Positions 34,525-46,812 of a stretch of DNA of 64,000 nt are shown here, piece by piece. The position numbers and the translations under genes are program-made. This stretch comes from Lathyrus oleraceus (lineage: Eukaryota; Streptophyta; Magnoliopsida; Fabales; Fabaceae). The stretch's first letter is position 1; every line of letters starts with the position of its first letter. The notes under the pieces are model-generated. The model worked only from the letters and a program-made list of their open reading frames with translations. It made no database searches and was not told the origin of the DNA. The stretch covers positions 339,141,346-339,205,345 of the forward strand of contig NC_066585.1 of assembly GCF_024323335.1 (NCBI RefSeq), read 5' to 3'.

Positions 34525-37265
34525 CCAATTCTTGACCTAGCCTTGAAACATCATAAGTAAATCTATTCCTGCCTCATATGTGTGTTTAACCAACATGATT
34601 CTTAATATCATTATATGTAGTATTGGGCCTGATCAACCTAATGTTATGTGTGTGGTAGGTAGGATCATGGTTTGATAGACCACGAGGACTCTGAAGTATT
34701 GGTGGAACTTATGATTTGAGGGTAGGCTCAAGCCACGAATTATAAAGTAAGGAGAACCAGATAGCTCGATTTCTATTTCATTAGGAGTTGTGATTATGGT
34801 AATGTGAAATTGAAGAGTGGTGCATGGTCCAAGCAATCCGGTAGTTCTAAGGGAGTCAGGAAGTGAGGATTTCTTTTGGATGGATTTGTCGAAGTTTTGA
34901 GCAATATGTGAATTTGCTAGCAGGATAAGATTGATCTACTAATATGGGATAAATGTTGTGAGTAATTTCATACAGTGGAGGAGGAATGACGGTTTTGTTA
35001 CATGTATGACATAAGGTCTGGAAGTGAGGTAGTGTATCGGTGTTTCAACTTTTAAGGCCACTAAAACATTTTGGAAGTATGAGAATACTTCATGGATTAT
35101 ATTCCAAATGGTACCTTCAAAATGGTTGAGAGTTGGAGAGATAGGCACACTCAACTTTTGTTGAGGATCTAAGGTGTGGTGAAGTCTAAGGAGAAACTCG
35201 AGGACATGACTTTCTATTCTAAGTGGAATATATATGCACTAAGAAAAGAGTAGGAGATGAACCAAGTATACTCAGTCTAAGAAGGGAAACTGAGTTCGGG
35301 ATAGTTCGTCGGGAATTCAATATTCAGTGAGAGACCATTTTGGAAATGTTGAGTTACCAAGGATCAGTTGGAATGCATTTGTGTTGAAAAGAGAACAAGC
35401 ATTATATAACAACAGAAGCTCTAGAGGGATTGGTTACAAGATATTTGTGTTGAGGAAAAGAACAAGTAATTTGGATTTAAGGATTTCTAGTATAATGGTT
35501 CTGTAACTGGAGTTGAGAGAATTACCATGGGAAGGGGAGTGAATGCAGAGTGTGGAAGCAGTGTGAATGTTGCAACATAATTGTTGTAATTGGATACATT
35601 TTAGACAAAGGTATAATGGGACCATCAAGATTCATTAAGGCTAAGTCATGGGCATGTAGTTGATGCTTATTCACATACGAAGATTCCTAGAGTATGAAGT
35701 AGAGTGGAGAAATTTATACCTTGGTATTGTGAAGTATGTGATAGTAACATTACGGTCACATGTATGTGAAATTGACTATCCATCTTTGGGATGGTAGTGG
35801 AGTAACACATTCTTTATTTTGAGGAGTGAGTTTTGTGTCTTGAGGAGTTAGAGTCGTGGTAAGAAACGAAAGACAAAGCAAGCTTGAATACGGAGCTAAG
35901 TGTGGAACGTGAAGCAAACTATGTCGTATGGACTCACAAGGAGGCGATAAGGTTTATGGGTAGCATGTCATCTAGATAAGTGGCTTCTGTGTGATAAATT
36001 GTCCAATAGATATCAGTATGGAAGAGAATCCAAGTCAATGAGTATGTGTTAATGTCAAGGTTCACATTGAATGCATATTATTTTGGTTTTCAAGAGTAAG
36101 AGAACTACCCATATATGTCTTGGTAGAGGTATTTCGGATCTATCTTTTTTTGAATAAGAAAAGTTTGTTATCTTGATCCTCACTAAGGAATCAATTGAGG
36201 GAATGAGGTGGTATGCTTAACGTGGGTTGTTCATGGTATCCCTTCGATGATGTGTTGATTATTGTATCATTGTGGGATTAATATTAAGTTATGAATTACG
36301 TTGTGACACTACATCTATGTATGTAAACCGTATGGTGGGGAACTTGTAGATGTTAATCCGCGAAGTTGAGGTTATGCTCTTACTGCAATGTTCTTGTTGT
36401 TCTGATGTATTTCCATGATTGGATTCCATGAGGATAATAAAGAAGTGGTGAACCAGGGTTGTAATTCTCGTGCAATGTTGAATTGATGGAGGTGTGTGGG
36501 TATTTGAGGAAGTGATTGCATATGGTTTATAACAGAGTCTTATTGGTTAGTAGTAGTTGTTGACATTATCCTTATCAGTTATCGTACTCCATAAGAGATT
36601 AAGGAATGTTTAAGGATTTGTCCTACCAGTCTTATGAGAGAGGAAACTTCTAGCAAAGTTTAACAAGTTTGAGCTGTCATGACCAGAGTGGAGTTCTTAG
36701 TCAGGTGATCCAAGATATCAGCTCAGAGTATCTTGTAAGTGTTAGTAATGTGTAAGTGGTTAGACATGTTGCTCATATGTATGGCCTCAGAAGTAGACCC
36801 GCATTAGAAGTGGTACCGAATATATACACAATACTACTATACTATGTTGGCAGGATGTGTAAGTTATTCTCCCAGGAGAGAGGATGGAAATAAGATATCC
36901 ATAAGTGTAAGTGTGTAACTTGGATTGTATATTCGTAAGAACACGAGCTAAGGTTCCCATGAGATTAAGCAAGACGATAGGAAGGAAGGAATGATTGTTG
37001 TCAGGTAGTATGATGTCGTCCCAAGATGTGTGATTGAGTTGTGTGACTCTGTGAGTATTATGGAAGCTCACAGTTACGTCCTAGTTTGATTAGGGTTCCT
37101 TAGAAGTGTTGTAGTGTCAATGACTTGGAATTTCTCGTTGGTATTATTTCACTAGTTTGTTATTGAATTTCTCCTTCTATGTGTCGGTAAGAAGATCATT
37201 CTTATTGAGAATGATTGGTAAGGTTTTCGGGAGGAGGTGTTCAAAGGGAAGTAGGGATTTTCTAT
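34525..37265 (+). other. TK1 internal region, no recognisable coding
   Basis: This is 2.7 kb with no ORF above about 75 codons in a sensible frame and no Gag, protease, RT or integrase motif that I can read. It is either very decayed or originally non-coding. Confidence 0.6.
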
Positions 37266-39006
37266 GAAGTCCTATAAGCTAGTCAAGGGTACCGATAAAT
37301 TTCAGGTGTTCCATTATGTTCAATTGTAAATTGCATAGTAAAGAGTTTTTGATGGGAAGTAATTGTGAAGTTTTGTGGAGGATCCGAGAGGTAACTACTT
37401 GTAGGAAAAAAAGTAAGACAATCTTGTGCCAAGTGTGTTATCTTACTGGAATGATACGATAGAAGTGAAGCATCAGATGTAGACGATTGTAGTACATGGT
37501 ACCAGGTCAAGTGAACTTAATAAGAATATCAATATACAGATTGTAAGATTGGTTGCAAGTGTTGAAAGACTTATAAGAAAATATTCATCAGTATTATTGT
37601 AGGTAAGGTATCATTGGTTAAGCCCACGGATATTCAGGAATGTTAGGTATCCAATCATAATAAGGTATCGTGGTTGTGATTTTTTTAGCACAGTGCAAGA
37701 AAGAGGAAATTATGGATTACAGAGGGATTTGTGGATAAGCGGTTTACAACGAAATATCAGAAGAATAAAGTGGAAACGGATTTGAAATATAGGTATTATT
37801 AGATCAAGAAGTTGGATAAGTCTTGGAAGAATGAAGCTTGCTAGTGAAGTCCTATAAGCTAGTCAAGGGTACCGATAAATTTCAGGTGTTCCATTATGTT
37901 CAATTGTAAATTGCATAGTAAAGAGTTTTGGATGGGAAGTAATTGTGTTGTTTTGCAGAGGATCCGAGAGGTAACTACTTGTAGGAAAGAAAGTAAGACA
38001 ATCTTGTGCCAAGTGTGTTATCTTACTGGAATGATACGAGAGAAGTGAAGCATCAGGTGTAGACGATTGCAGTATATGGTACCAGGTCATGTGAACTTAA
38101 TAAGAATATCAATATACAAATTGTAAGACTGGTTGCAAGTGTTGAAAGACTTATAAGGAAATATTCATCAGTATTATTGCATGTAAGGGATCATTGGTTA
38201 ACCCCACGGATATTCAGGAATATTAGGTATCCTATCAGAATAAGGTATCGTGGTTATGATTTTTTTAGCACAGTGCAAGAAAGGGGAAGTTGTGGATTAT
38301 AGAGGGATTTGTGGACAAGAAGTTTACAACGACATATCAGAAGAATAAAGTGGAAAAGAATTTGAAATAGAGGTATTATCAGATCAAGAAGTTGGATAAG
38401 TCTTGGAAGAATGAAGCTTGCTAGTGAAGTCCTATAAGCTAGTCAAGGGTACCGATAAATTTCAGGTGTTCCATTATGTTCAATTGTAAATTGCATAGTA
38501 AAAAGATTTTGGATGGGAATAATTGTGAAGTTTTGCGGAGGATCCAAGAGGTAACTACTTGTAGGAAAGAAAGTAAGACAATCTTGTGCCAAGTGTGTTA
38601 TCTTACTGGAATGATACGAGAGAAGTAAAGCATCAGGTGTAGACGATTGCATTATATGGTACCGGGTCAAGTGAACTTAATAAGAATATCAATATACAAA
38701 TTGTAAGACTGGTTGCAAGTGTTGAAAGACTTATAAGGAAATATTCATCAGTATTATTGCAGGTAAGGGATCATTGGTTAACCCCACGAATATTCAGGAA
38801 TGTCAGGTATCCTATCAAAATAAGGTATCGTGGTTATGATTTTTTTTATCACAGTGCAAGAGAGGGGAAGTTGTGGATTACAGAGGGATTTGTGGACAAG
38901 CAGTTTACGACGACATATCAGAAGAATAAATTAGAAAAGGATTTGAAATAGAGGTATTATCAGATCAAGAAGTTGGATAAGTCTTGGAAGAATGAAGCTT
39001 GCTAGT
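37266..39006 (+). repeat. 580-bp tandem triplication inside TK1
   Basis: Three head-to-tail copies (37266-37845, 37846-38425, 38426-39006), each starting GAAGTCCTATAAGCTAGTC and ending TTGGAAGAATGAAGCTTGCTAGT. They are nearly identical, so the triplication is younger than the decay of the rest of TK1 or is kept similar by exchange. Confidence 0.92.
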
Positions 39007-39103
39007 GAAGAAAATAGGAAGATTCGAGTATGATAAAGGATTAAACTAAAACAAAGTCAGGTGTTAACCTGAGTGGAGGAAATTCGGGGGAGAATTTCAA
39101 TTT

Positions 39104-39116
39104 AAGGGGGGGAGAG
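39104..39116 (+). promoter_or_regulatory. TK1 polypurine tract
   Basis: AAGGGGGGGAGAG directly before the 3' LTR start TGTAATATCCC; the plus-strand primer for DNA synthesis. Confidence 0.85.
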
Positions 39117-41307
39117 TGTAATATCCCATATTCCCTTAAATGCTCAATTAGTTGTCAGTTGAGACCAATTTAGTTTCTATGTACTCCATTTGTTATTAGT
39201 TAAGACAATTTGAGCTCCTATGTGCTCTAAATGTTATCAATTGGGACCAAAAGAGTAACCAGTGAACTCTAAAGAGATTAATCATTAATAAAAGAGACTG
39301 ACCAATATTAATAAGTACAAGTGAGACCATTTTTGGTAACATTAATAATTAGTCAATTGGTACTAGAAGACAAAATATCAATTGAGATATTTTGTATTAC
39401 TACATAATATTATAATATATATTAATTATATGTTATATATGTTTGTGTGGTATAGAAAGAAAGAATGAAAGTAATATATAAGAAGAAGTAGGAAGAGATA
39501 AGAATGAAAGAGAGAGTTATCAGAAAGAGAAAAAAGAGAAATAAAGGAAGAGGAAAAGAGAAAGAAGAGAAGAAGAGGAAGGAAGGAAGAAGAAGGAAAA
39601 AACTCACGAAGAATCATGGAAGGCCATCATCACCATTTTCAACTCATCGTCTTCTTCATCTCCATGTGTTAGAGGTGAGTTCTAATTAGAACTTCCATGG
39701 AATATAAACTAGGGTTAATGATGAAATCAAATGATAGTTGGTAATGGTCCAGGATATGTGTTATATCTTTAGTCATGAAAGCTTAATGAATGAATGATTC
39801 ACCCATGTTTTCTATGATTGTAGTGTTCTACCTATGGTTGAATGTTACTCCTTGATAAAGTAAAATATGTCACCAATGGGGATTGAACCCGAGACCTCCT
39901 TGGCATGGAATAAGCTTTACCACTAGGCTAAACTCTTATTGTTGAATATGTGTTCAAGGAACAAATGTTAACCTATATTCTTGACTAAGTTAGATTGTTA
40001 AATTATTTGAGTGTTGTAACTCTGTTTTGGATGCAGACGGATGCATTAGAAAGATAATGTAAAAGAATATTATTATTATACCATGTTATAGTATATTATG
40101 TACCTTACAAATGCTATGAATTATATTATGATGAATGTTAAACATTTTTGTTGTGTTGAATGTGAAATAACAAGTTTTAAAACCTTATGAAGATGAGTGA
40201 GGAAACCTAGGAGAATAAATTGATTAATAATTTAGAAAGATAATCTAGGTTATGGAAATGAGTATACGGTGATGCTTGGACGCAACGGTACCTAGGTGTG
40301 TATCGTGGACAAGTATTCACTTGGTAAACAAATCAATATGCTTTGTATGGAACATGTGTGATTTATGTATCCTGATTGGATCATGTTATGATGCCATGAG
40401 AATTTGTATATTATTTTGGTGAGGAACCTTTGTTCCAAAAGTCCTATTTGTTCTTGATAACTAATAACGTATTTGGAATCATTTGAGATTATGCACATAC
40501 CACTTGAGAGGCTTATGTAAAATAGAAAATGGGGATGTGGCACTAATGATTCGTGCCTCAATTGGGTTTGAGTCCCAACCATGGCGGACATGGGGGAAAG
40601 GTGGACACCTAAGTGGGTTAGAGTCCCATACGGTGAAAGATACCCTAAGTGGGTTAGAGTCCCATACGGGTGACGATCGCTTGAACTGGGGATTAAGCCT
40701 CATAGAGGACCCGACATCCACCGTGAAAGTCGAATCATACTAGCATGCGTGAATCGGGTTTGGCTTAGACGTAATTTTGTTCGGGGATTGATGTTTCGTG
40801 AATCCGAATAGTGATTTGTTGAGTGGATGCACTCAAGTGACATGTTTCCATACATTGCGATTATCCCTTAGTTACTCAAGTCCTAGTTACAAGGTGCGAG
40901 TGATGCACAAGTAACGGAAGGTGAATACTTGAGTTCGAATTGAGTAGAAACCCTGTAGAGCCGAGTGGACCCATAAGATAGGAGAACTCACTAAGATTAT
41001 TATCTCATCCCATTATTGTTATTATTTTTCAGGTATTCCTTGCAGTTTGAATTCAAGAGAAGTTGTCTACTGATGTTTCAAGGGATGTAGTTATTCTGAT
41101 CTTCCGCTGTGGAGTGGTGTACAATGAAGATATTGTACATAGTTCTTAGATTTTTATTATTTAGGCTTTATTGTACGACATGTTCCATTCATGTTTTAGT
41201 TTGGACATGTGTATATAATGGTGCCTTTAGGCTCTTATGTTGTATCAGTACCAAATAATAACACTTGTATGATATTATTCTAGATATATATTATACGGGT
41301 TGTTACA
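39117..41307 (+). repeat. TK1 3' LTR (2191 bp)
   Basis: Starts TGTAATATCCC, ends GGGTTGTTACA. It contains a purine-rich GA tract (about 39460-39605) not represented in the truncated 5' LTR. The 3' two thirds match the 5' LTR. It is followed by TTAAC and LINE-derived DNA. Confidence 0.88.
39879..39931 (-). other. tRNA-like A/B box module in TK1 3' LTR
   Basis: Second copy of the antisense module: TTAGCCTAGTGGTAAAGC (39931-39914) and GGGTTCAATCC (39890-39880). It differs from the 5' LTR copy mainly in the B-box flank. Confidence 0.5.
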
Positions 41308-41560
41308 TTAACTATTACATTGATGGTGCATTTAAATGATCCTTGACCTTATGGAATGGTATTTATAGAAATATTAAATTCTCTTTTATGGGAGCTTTTG
41401 CTAATAATCTTGATATCTCTAGCTCTCTTAATACAAAAATCATGGTTTCCATTGTATATGTCGAAATTGTTCATAACAAAGAATGGTTTACACTTTAGCT
41501 AGAATCTAACTCTATTTTTATTATCAAGCTTTTTTTTTCTCCAAAAAGTTGTATATTTGA
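41308..41560 (+). pseudogene. LINE (L1-type) RNase H remnant, copy A
   Basis: Broken frames read NYYIDGAFK, then GIYRN...FMGAFANNLDIS and VEIVHNKEWFTL, which follow the order of plant L1-type RNase H (NxDGA, GGIFRN, GAFAxNL, AIEIAxxKGW). A stop replaces a residue early on, and further frameshifts exist. Recognition is by pattern; not functional. Confidence 0.6.
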
Positions 41561-42080
41561 AGCTTCAAACTAAACAGGTTAAGTGTTTTTATTTAGTTAA
41601 AAACTTTTATTTTAAAGTCTCTTATAAATACATGAAAGGAAACACTTGTGTTATTAGCCTTTATAGCACTTCATTTGATTACGATGAATTTATTTAGTGA
41701 GACAGATGACTAAATTGTATTGAAAATTATATTTATAGGAACATAAGTAAACTATACTCTTTTAAATTCTATTTAGCTCTATTATTTCATATGCAGTACA
41801 CTTTATTTCCCATGATAAGGTTTTATTCCAAAGAATTTTTCTAATAAGACTTTTAACGAGGTAGTTCAATGTAATCTATTTTATTTTATTTTTTGGATTT
41901 TAGCTTAGTACACCTTAGAAATTTGTTTTCTCTTAAAAGTTTTGATAATATGTTTCTTTGAAAAAATATATATTATTGTTTTTTAAATGTATTTTTATTA
42001 TTTTATACCTATGTTTGTATCCTTGATAATAGGGGCAAATATGTGGTTCTATATGTTTGAAGGTACTTTTATTTTTTAGG

Positions 42081-42410
42081 CAAAATTACACCAGACATTC
42101 TTTAATTTATTTTTGTGTAACAAGTTGGCCTTTTAAGTTTTTTTTTTAACAATTTGATCCATTAGAGTTATTCCTACATCATTTTCCTCATATTTTGAAC
42201 ATTTACAAATTTGCCATTGTTGTATTTTTGGTTGTACTTCATCATTTTCATACCACTCAAAATAATTTCATCTACAATTAGCATATTCACTCTATTAAAA
42301 AGGGTAACGGTACACACGCTTGGTAACTTAAAGGACTAAGTTGTTAAAAAAAACTTAAAGAACCAACATGTTACACAAAAATAACTTAAAGGACCTCAGG
42401 TATAATTTTG
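42081..42410. mobile_element. Foldback MITE, copy A (330 bp)
   Basis: Arms of about 85 bp are inverted copies: CAAAATTACACCAGACATTC at the left, and its approximate reverse complement ending GGTATAATTTTG at the right. Both arms include TTTTTGTGTAACAAGTTGG-type sequence. No coding. Superfamily is not settled because I see no clear target duplication. Confidence 0.65.
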
Positions 42411-42734
42411 ACTATTTTTTATTATAATAAAATAAAGTAAAAAAAATGATAAACATCGTCAAATAAAGAAATACTTACACATCAAATAACAAAAAGCAAA
42501 AAGATTTCTAATAATTTGTGCAAAGATATTCAAAGCTAAAGATTTTCACCAAAAAATAAAGTCAACTGCAAAAAGCATGCAAGTGATTATTGTGTTATCT
42601 ACTAATATGTTTGATAGGATCTTATGTTATATTAAGTGTGAGTAGCTATCAAAGTAATAACATAATCCACATACACACTCAAAGATTTTTCTAAACTTCA
42701 TATATTTTCAAAATTCTTAAAAATTTTCGGCCAA

Positions 42735-43540
42735 TGACTAGTCGATGATGGAGCTTATCTTATCAATTTGGAAGAAAAAATTGAGGGATATCGATTATGA
42801 CACTTGTCTAATAGATTATTCTGTAGTCATGTCCAATAATTACACATTTAAAATTATTTTAGTACTAAGTGCGCAATTATAAGCAATATCTAGCGGAAAA
42901 AGATTTTATTTAGCATTCTTGTCAAAGGATGGTGACACAAATTATAAAAAAAAAACTCATAGGCTAATGTCGGGTAGATAGGAAAATATTAAATTACCAA
43001 CCTAAACGATAATGGCGTTCGGGTGGAAGGAGTTCCTAGTCTTCTTGAAGTTATCTCCAATCATTTTGAGAATCACCTTAAGTATGTTATTTTAGTTAGA
43101 TCATATATTGAGAATATTCCTTTTTTATCTCATAGTTCTTATATTACATATGTGTTGGATATATATTTAAGTGAAGAATAGGTTAAACAAGTTCTTTGTG
43201 ACTATGATAGTTTTAAAAGCGTGGGACCTCAAGATAATTTTTGTTTTTTAAAATATTTATGTTTTGAAATTAAAGGTGATTTTATGAGGTTATTTTTGGG
43301 GTTATAGTCAAATCATAAGCTATTTAAAAGTTTTTATTTCATATTTATTGTGTTAATTCCTAAAGTGGATAATCTACGAAGAGTGGTTGTTTTAGGCCTA
43401 TTTTCTAGATATATTTCTTGGATAAAGTTTTGGCAAAATATTTTATTAATTAGGTAATAAATGAGCCTCAATCATCCTTTATAAAAGGAAAGTAAATTTT
43501 CAATGGTATTCTTGTGAAAAATTAGACAATGGATGATAAA
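42735..43540 (+). pseudogene. LINE (L1-type) ORF2 remnant: linker and reverse transcriptase start
   Basis: Readable fragments in order are LINLEEKIEG (endonuclease-RT linker), NGVRVEGVPSLLEVISNHFENHL, the LSEE-VKQVLCDYDSFKSVGP block, LIPKVD, and INEPQSSFIKGK (usual EAQSAFIKGRQ). Many stops interrupt them. The order and spacing are those of plant L1 ORF2 up to RT block 3; the catalytic FADD part is missing because the remnant stops at about 43540. Not functional. Confidence 0.72.
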
Positions 43541-44530
43541 AAATATTTAAATGCACTTTTGATCCCTCTAGTTTGATGTTTGTTTAGCTTTTAGTCCTCC
43601 ATTTTAAAAACCAGCTTTTTTGATCCCTGGACTTTATTTTCCTTGAGATTTTTATGGTCTCACTCAAGTTTTGTTTATGTGGCACTGATGATTAAGATTA
43701 AAACATAATTTTAATGACAAAGCAATGATGATTAGGATGATTTATTATTTAATATATTTTTATATAATTAATTAACTAATTATTTTTTTACATGCTTTAG
43801 GTGATGAATTTACATCTCCAAATCAAGAGAGGTTTCATCACTATAAGGTTAAAGCTGCACTCCATTAATTTTATGTGTGGTTAAGGAAAATAATATTTTC
43901 TTTGTTACCAAACATAAGATTTACTTTTATGTTAATCACATTATTCCTCATTTTAATTATGCAAAGTAATGAATATTAATTAATTGCAATATGAAGCAAT
44001 ATGATGACTTTAAATGCATTTGTGTTTTTTTAATAAAATCTTTAAAATGCTAGATGCAAAAAAAAACAAGTATATAATGTAACCAAAAGTAAATCTTTAT
44101 ATATTTTTATGAAGATCCAAAAAATCATAATGATCCAAATGTTTTGACCTAGATATGCAAAAGAAGCAACTTAGTATGTGACATGAGATATGTATAAAGA
44201 CAAGTAAAGTACATATAAATGTTTATAAAAAAAATTGGGCATGGATGAACGCTGGACATATGTTGATCATGGGAAAATCAAATTATTGGCTTTATTCACT
44301 ATATGCAGAGGAATGATCTTTAAATTCAGTATAATTTATGACCAGATGAAATCGTCGTGTTGATGCAGATGGAAATAAACTGGAAAAATAAACCATGCAA
44401 TGCAAAAATAGGTAGGACAAAATTGGAGTATGACACTTAGTATGTGTAAAAGCTCTATATGTTGTAAATGAGTTGGTCATATGAATGAGTTCTAATGAGT
44501 AAGTTTATGGAGACAGGAGTAGGACAAGTG
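43541..44530. other. AT-rich spacer, no gene
   Basis: 43545-43700 reads like a dispersed-repeat terminus (AAATGCACTTTTGATCCCTC, then GATCCCTGGACTTTATTTT), perhaps a MULE-derived end. No gene or clear repeat pair is seen in the rest. Confidence 0.4.
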
Positions 44531-44858
44531 GTTAGACCAGACATGTATAAGCCATTGGTGCAATCTCTCTATCTCTTATCTATTTACTTTTCGTCGTGTA
44601 TTTTCTTTCTATTGTATTTCTTTCTTTGTATTAATTAGTTGTTTTGTCTCTTTCGTTTGATTGTACCAACATAATGGTTTTTGAAATAAAATATTTTAAA
44701 ATTTATTTTTAATTTTTGAATATCACAACTCACCCTCTTCTCCTCTTATGTTTGGAATAATTTGGTATTGAGATAGGTATATTTTTTTTCTTTTTTGTTT
44801 TATGACATACTAAAAAATCTAGTGATTGTTAGTTTTTTTTATTTCTTTATTTTATTTT
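44531..44858 (+). pseudogene. Possible decayed copy of the zinc-finger gene's 5' exon and intron start
   Basis: 44772-44850 (GATAG|GTATATTTT... to GTGATTGTTAG) aligns with the exon-intron border of the zinc-finger gene at 46541-46620 (GATAG|GTATACAT... AATGATTGTTAG). No coding exon follows, since a tandem duplication begins at 44859. I infer a broken duplicate of the gene's 5' region. Confidence 0.4.
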
Positions 44859-46308
44859 TATTTTATGATAGAAAATGATTGTACGGCTATTTTAGAATTT
44901 TCATTAAAGAGCAGAAATATAAGACAATTTTTTTTTTGTATAAAGTTGGACTAATTTTTCAAAACACTAATACATTTTTTTAATTTTTTTATCCATCATT
45001 CATTTACTATATCTTTTCTAATTAAATTTATGAATTTTGACAAGACTAACATGTTATCCAAAGAAATAACTAGTTAAAGAATTGTGATTAAATAATCCAT
45101 GAATCATGGTTAATATTTAGTATAGAGATATTTTATCTCTTAAATGTTTCACTAGTGTTTCTCTAAATATGTATATTTTTATTTTTTATCATTGAGTTAA
45201 TTAAATAATTATGATTTGATATTGAGAGAGGTTAAGGTAAAAATGGATAGAGATTATCAAATAATATATTGGTAATGTTGTTAACTATATAATAAAGTTA
45301 AAATTACTTTTTATTTATAAAAAAATAAAAAAATTATGATCAAAATTTTTTTTTAATTAAATAATTAAATTTAATGAAAACTATTTTATTAATGAGTAAA
45401 TTTGAATAAAAAATTAATTGATTATCTGCTTTGATTTTTATTAATCTTATTAAAATATCATCTAATTAAAATTTGTCAGTAACCTATTTTGGTGAGGATG
45501 TTTCTTATATTCATATGTATTTTTATCAAAAAAGTTATAATACTAAAATGGGAGAGTGGTTTTTCTTTATTTTAATGCAAAATCCCTTATTTTAATCTAA
45601 AATATAATATTTATTTTATGATAGAAAATGATTGTATGTAAAGAGCAATAATATAAGACATAACTTTCTCTATAAAGTTGGGCCAGTTTTTTAACACACT
45701 AATAATATGTACTTCTTAGTTTTTTGTCCAAAGAAATAACTATCTGAAGGTTTGTGATTAAATAATCCATCAATTATGGCTAATTTTAAGTATAAAAGTA
45801 TATTATCTCTTTTCAGTTTTAATTTTTTTTAAATAATTCATTGGTGTTTCTCTCAATATATATGCTTTTATTATTTTATAATGAATTAATTAAATATTGT
45901 GATTTGATGTTCACAGAGGTTGAGGTAAAATAAGATATAGATAATTTAAATCTGAAAAAATGTGCTGGTAATGTTCTTAACTATAAAATAAAGATAAAAT
46001 TATATTTTATTTATAACAAAATAAAAAATAATATAATGAAATTAATTAATTAAAAATTATGAAATGATATTATTAATGAGTGACTTTCAATCAAAAACAA
46101 TTAATTGATTATCTGATTTGATTTCATTAATCTCATTAAGATATCTTCTAATTAAAATTTGTCACTAGTCCATTTATGTGAGAATTATACTTTTATATTT
46201 TTGTCAAAAAAATTGTAACAAAAACTTTATAATGCTAAAATGTGAGAGTGATCTTTTTATTTTAACGCAAAATCCCCTATTTTAATCTAAAATACAATAT
46301 TGGTTTTT
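44859..46308. repeat. Tandem duplication of about 750 bp
   Basis: Unit 1 (44859-45611) and unit 2 (45612-46308) both start TATTTTATGATAGAAAATGATTG and both end AATCCC(C)TATTTTAATCTAAAATA. They are diverged and very AT-rich with no coding. They lie just upstream of the zinc-finger gene promoter. Confidence 0.8.
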
Positions 46309-46456
46309 CCTCAAAATTTGATTAAAAATAAGAATATATTTACTTTTATTTGATTAGCTATTTGAATATTTTATTTGATTTTTTTGTTAAAACAAATTTT
46401 AGCAAAGAATAGATTAAATTAATTGGATTTTTAATTGTGTAAACAAATTTTACTAA

Positions 46457-46464
46457 TATAAATA
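46457..46464 (+). promoter_or_regulatory. TATA box of the zinc-finger gene
   Basis: TATAAATA, about 30 bp before a likely start site near 46490 and about 350 bp before the ATG, with a 5'-UTR intron between. Motif-based. Confidence 0.5.
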
Positions 46465-46544
46465 GGAACATTTATTCTTGAAACATGACACAATAAAAAA
46501 ATCATTGAAGGAAAAACTACTGAAATAAGGAAGTCTTAGGATAG

Positions 46545-46805
46545 GTATACATATTTTTCTTTCGTTTTTTATAAGTTACTCGAAAACTAATGATTGTTAG
46601 CATTTTTTTATTTCTTATAACTTGTTTGTTTTTCATTATTATGATTCTTATGTTATTGCAACATATCAATACTTAAATGTTATATACACAAGTTTAAATA
46701 AATTATTTATATTGTTAAAATAATTTTTTTCAATGGTGTATATTCGTGATTGATCATCCATGCTAATTCAGTATATATAATTTAATTTTTTATTTGTTTA
46801 TATAG
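46545..46805 (+). other. Predicted 5'-UTR intron of the zinc-finger gene
   Basis: Donor GATAG|GTATAC and acceptor TTTGTTTATATAG|TTTAACA, T-rich as usual for plant introns. The exon resumes 7 nt before the ATG. The donor region also occurs as a second copy at 44776, which supports an ancient gene structure. Confidence 0.45.
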
Positions 46806-46812
46806 TTTAACA

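Larger units (their letters stand above)
33009..41307 (+). mobile_element. TK1: chromovirus-like LTR retrotransposon, non-coding, 5' LTR truncated by OG3
   Basis: The order is partial 5' LTR (33009-34507), primer site for initiator tRNA-Met (34510-34524), a 4.6-kb internal region without usable ORFs, polypurine tract (39104-39116) and full 3' LTR (39117-41307). The primer type, the TGTAATATCCC start and the GGGGGGAGAGTG junction resemble Tekay-type chromoviruses, but no domain can be read, so it may be a non-autonomous (LARD-like) element. The LTRs differ at several percent of positions by eye, so TK1 is older than OG4. Confidence 0.75.
41308..42594 (+). repeat. Direct repeat R, copy A (LINE 3' part with MITE)
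   Basis: Matches 48107-49351 (copy B) at roughly 94-95 percent by eye. It begins at the TK1 insertion point; its left part lies beyond TK1 and outside the window. Both copies carry the same RNase H remnant and the same foldback element, so a dead LINE segment was duplicated as a unit. Confidence 0.85.

Noticed and set aside
37283..38670. Three similar 75-codon minus-strand frames at 580-bp spacing
   Set aside because: They follow from the 580-bp triplication; similarity is at the DNA level and nothing suggests coding.
39460..39605. GA-rich stretch as a microsatellite locus or coding frame
   Set aside because: It is an irregular purine-rich part of the TK1 LTR; the Lys/Arg-rich frame through it is compositional.
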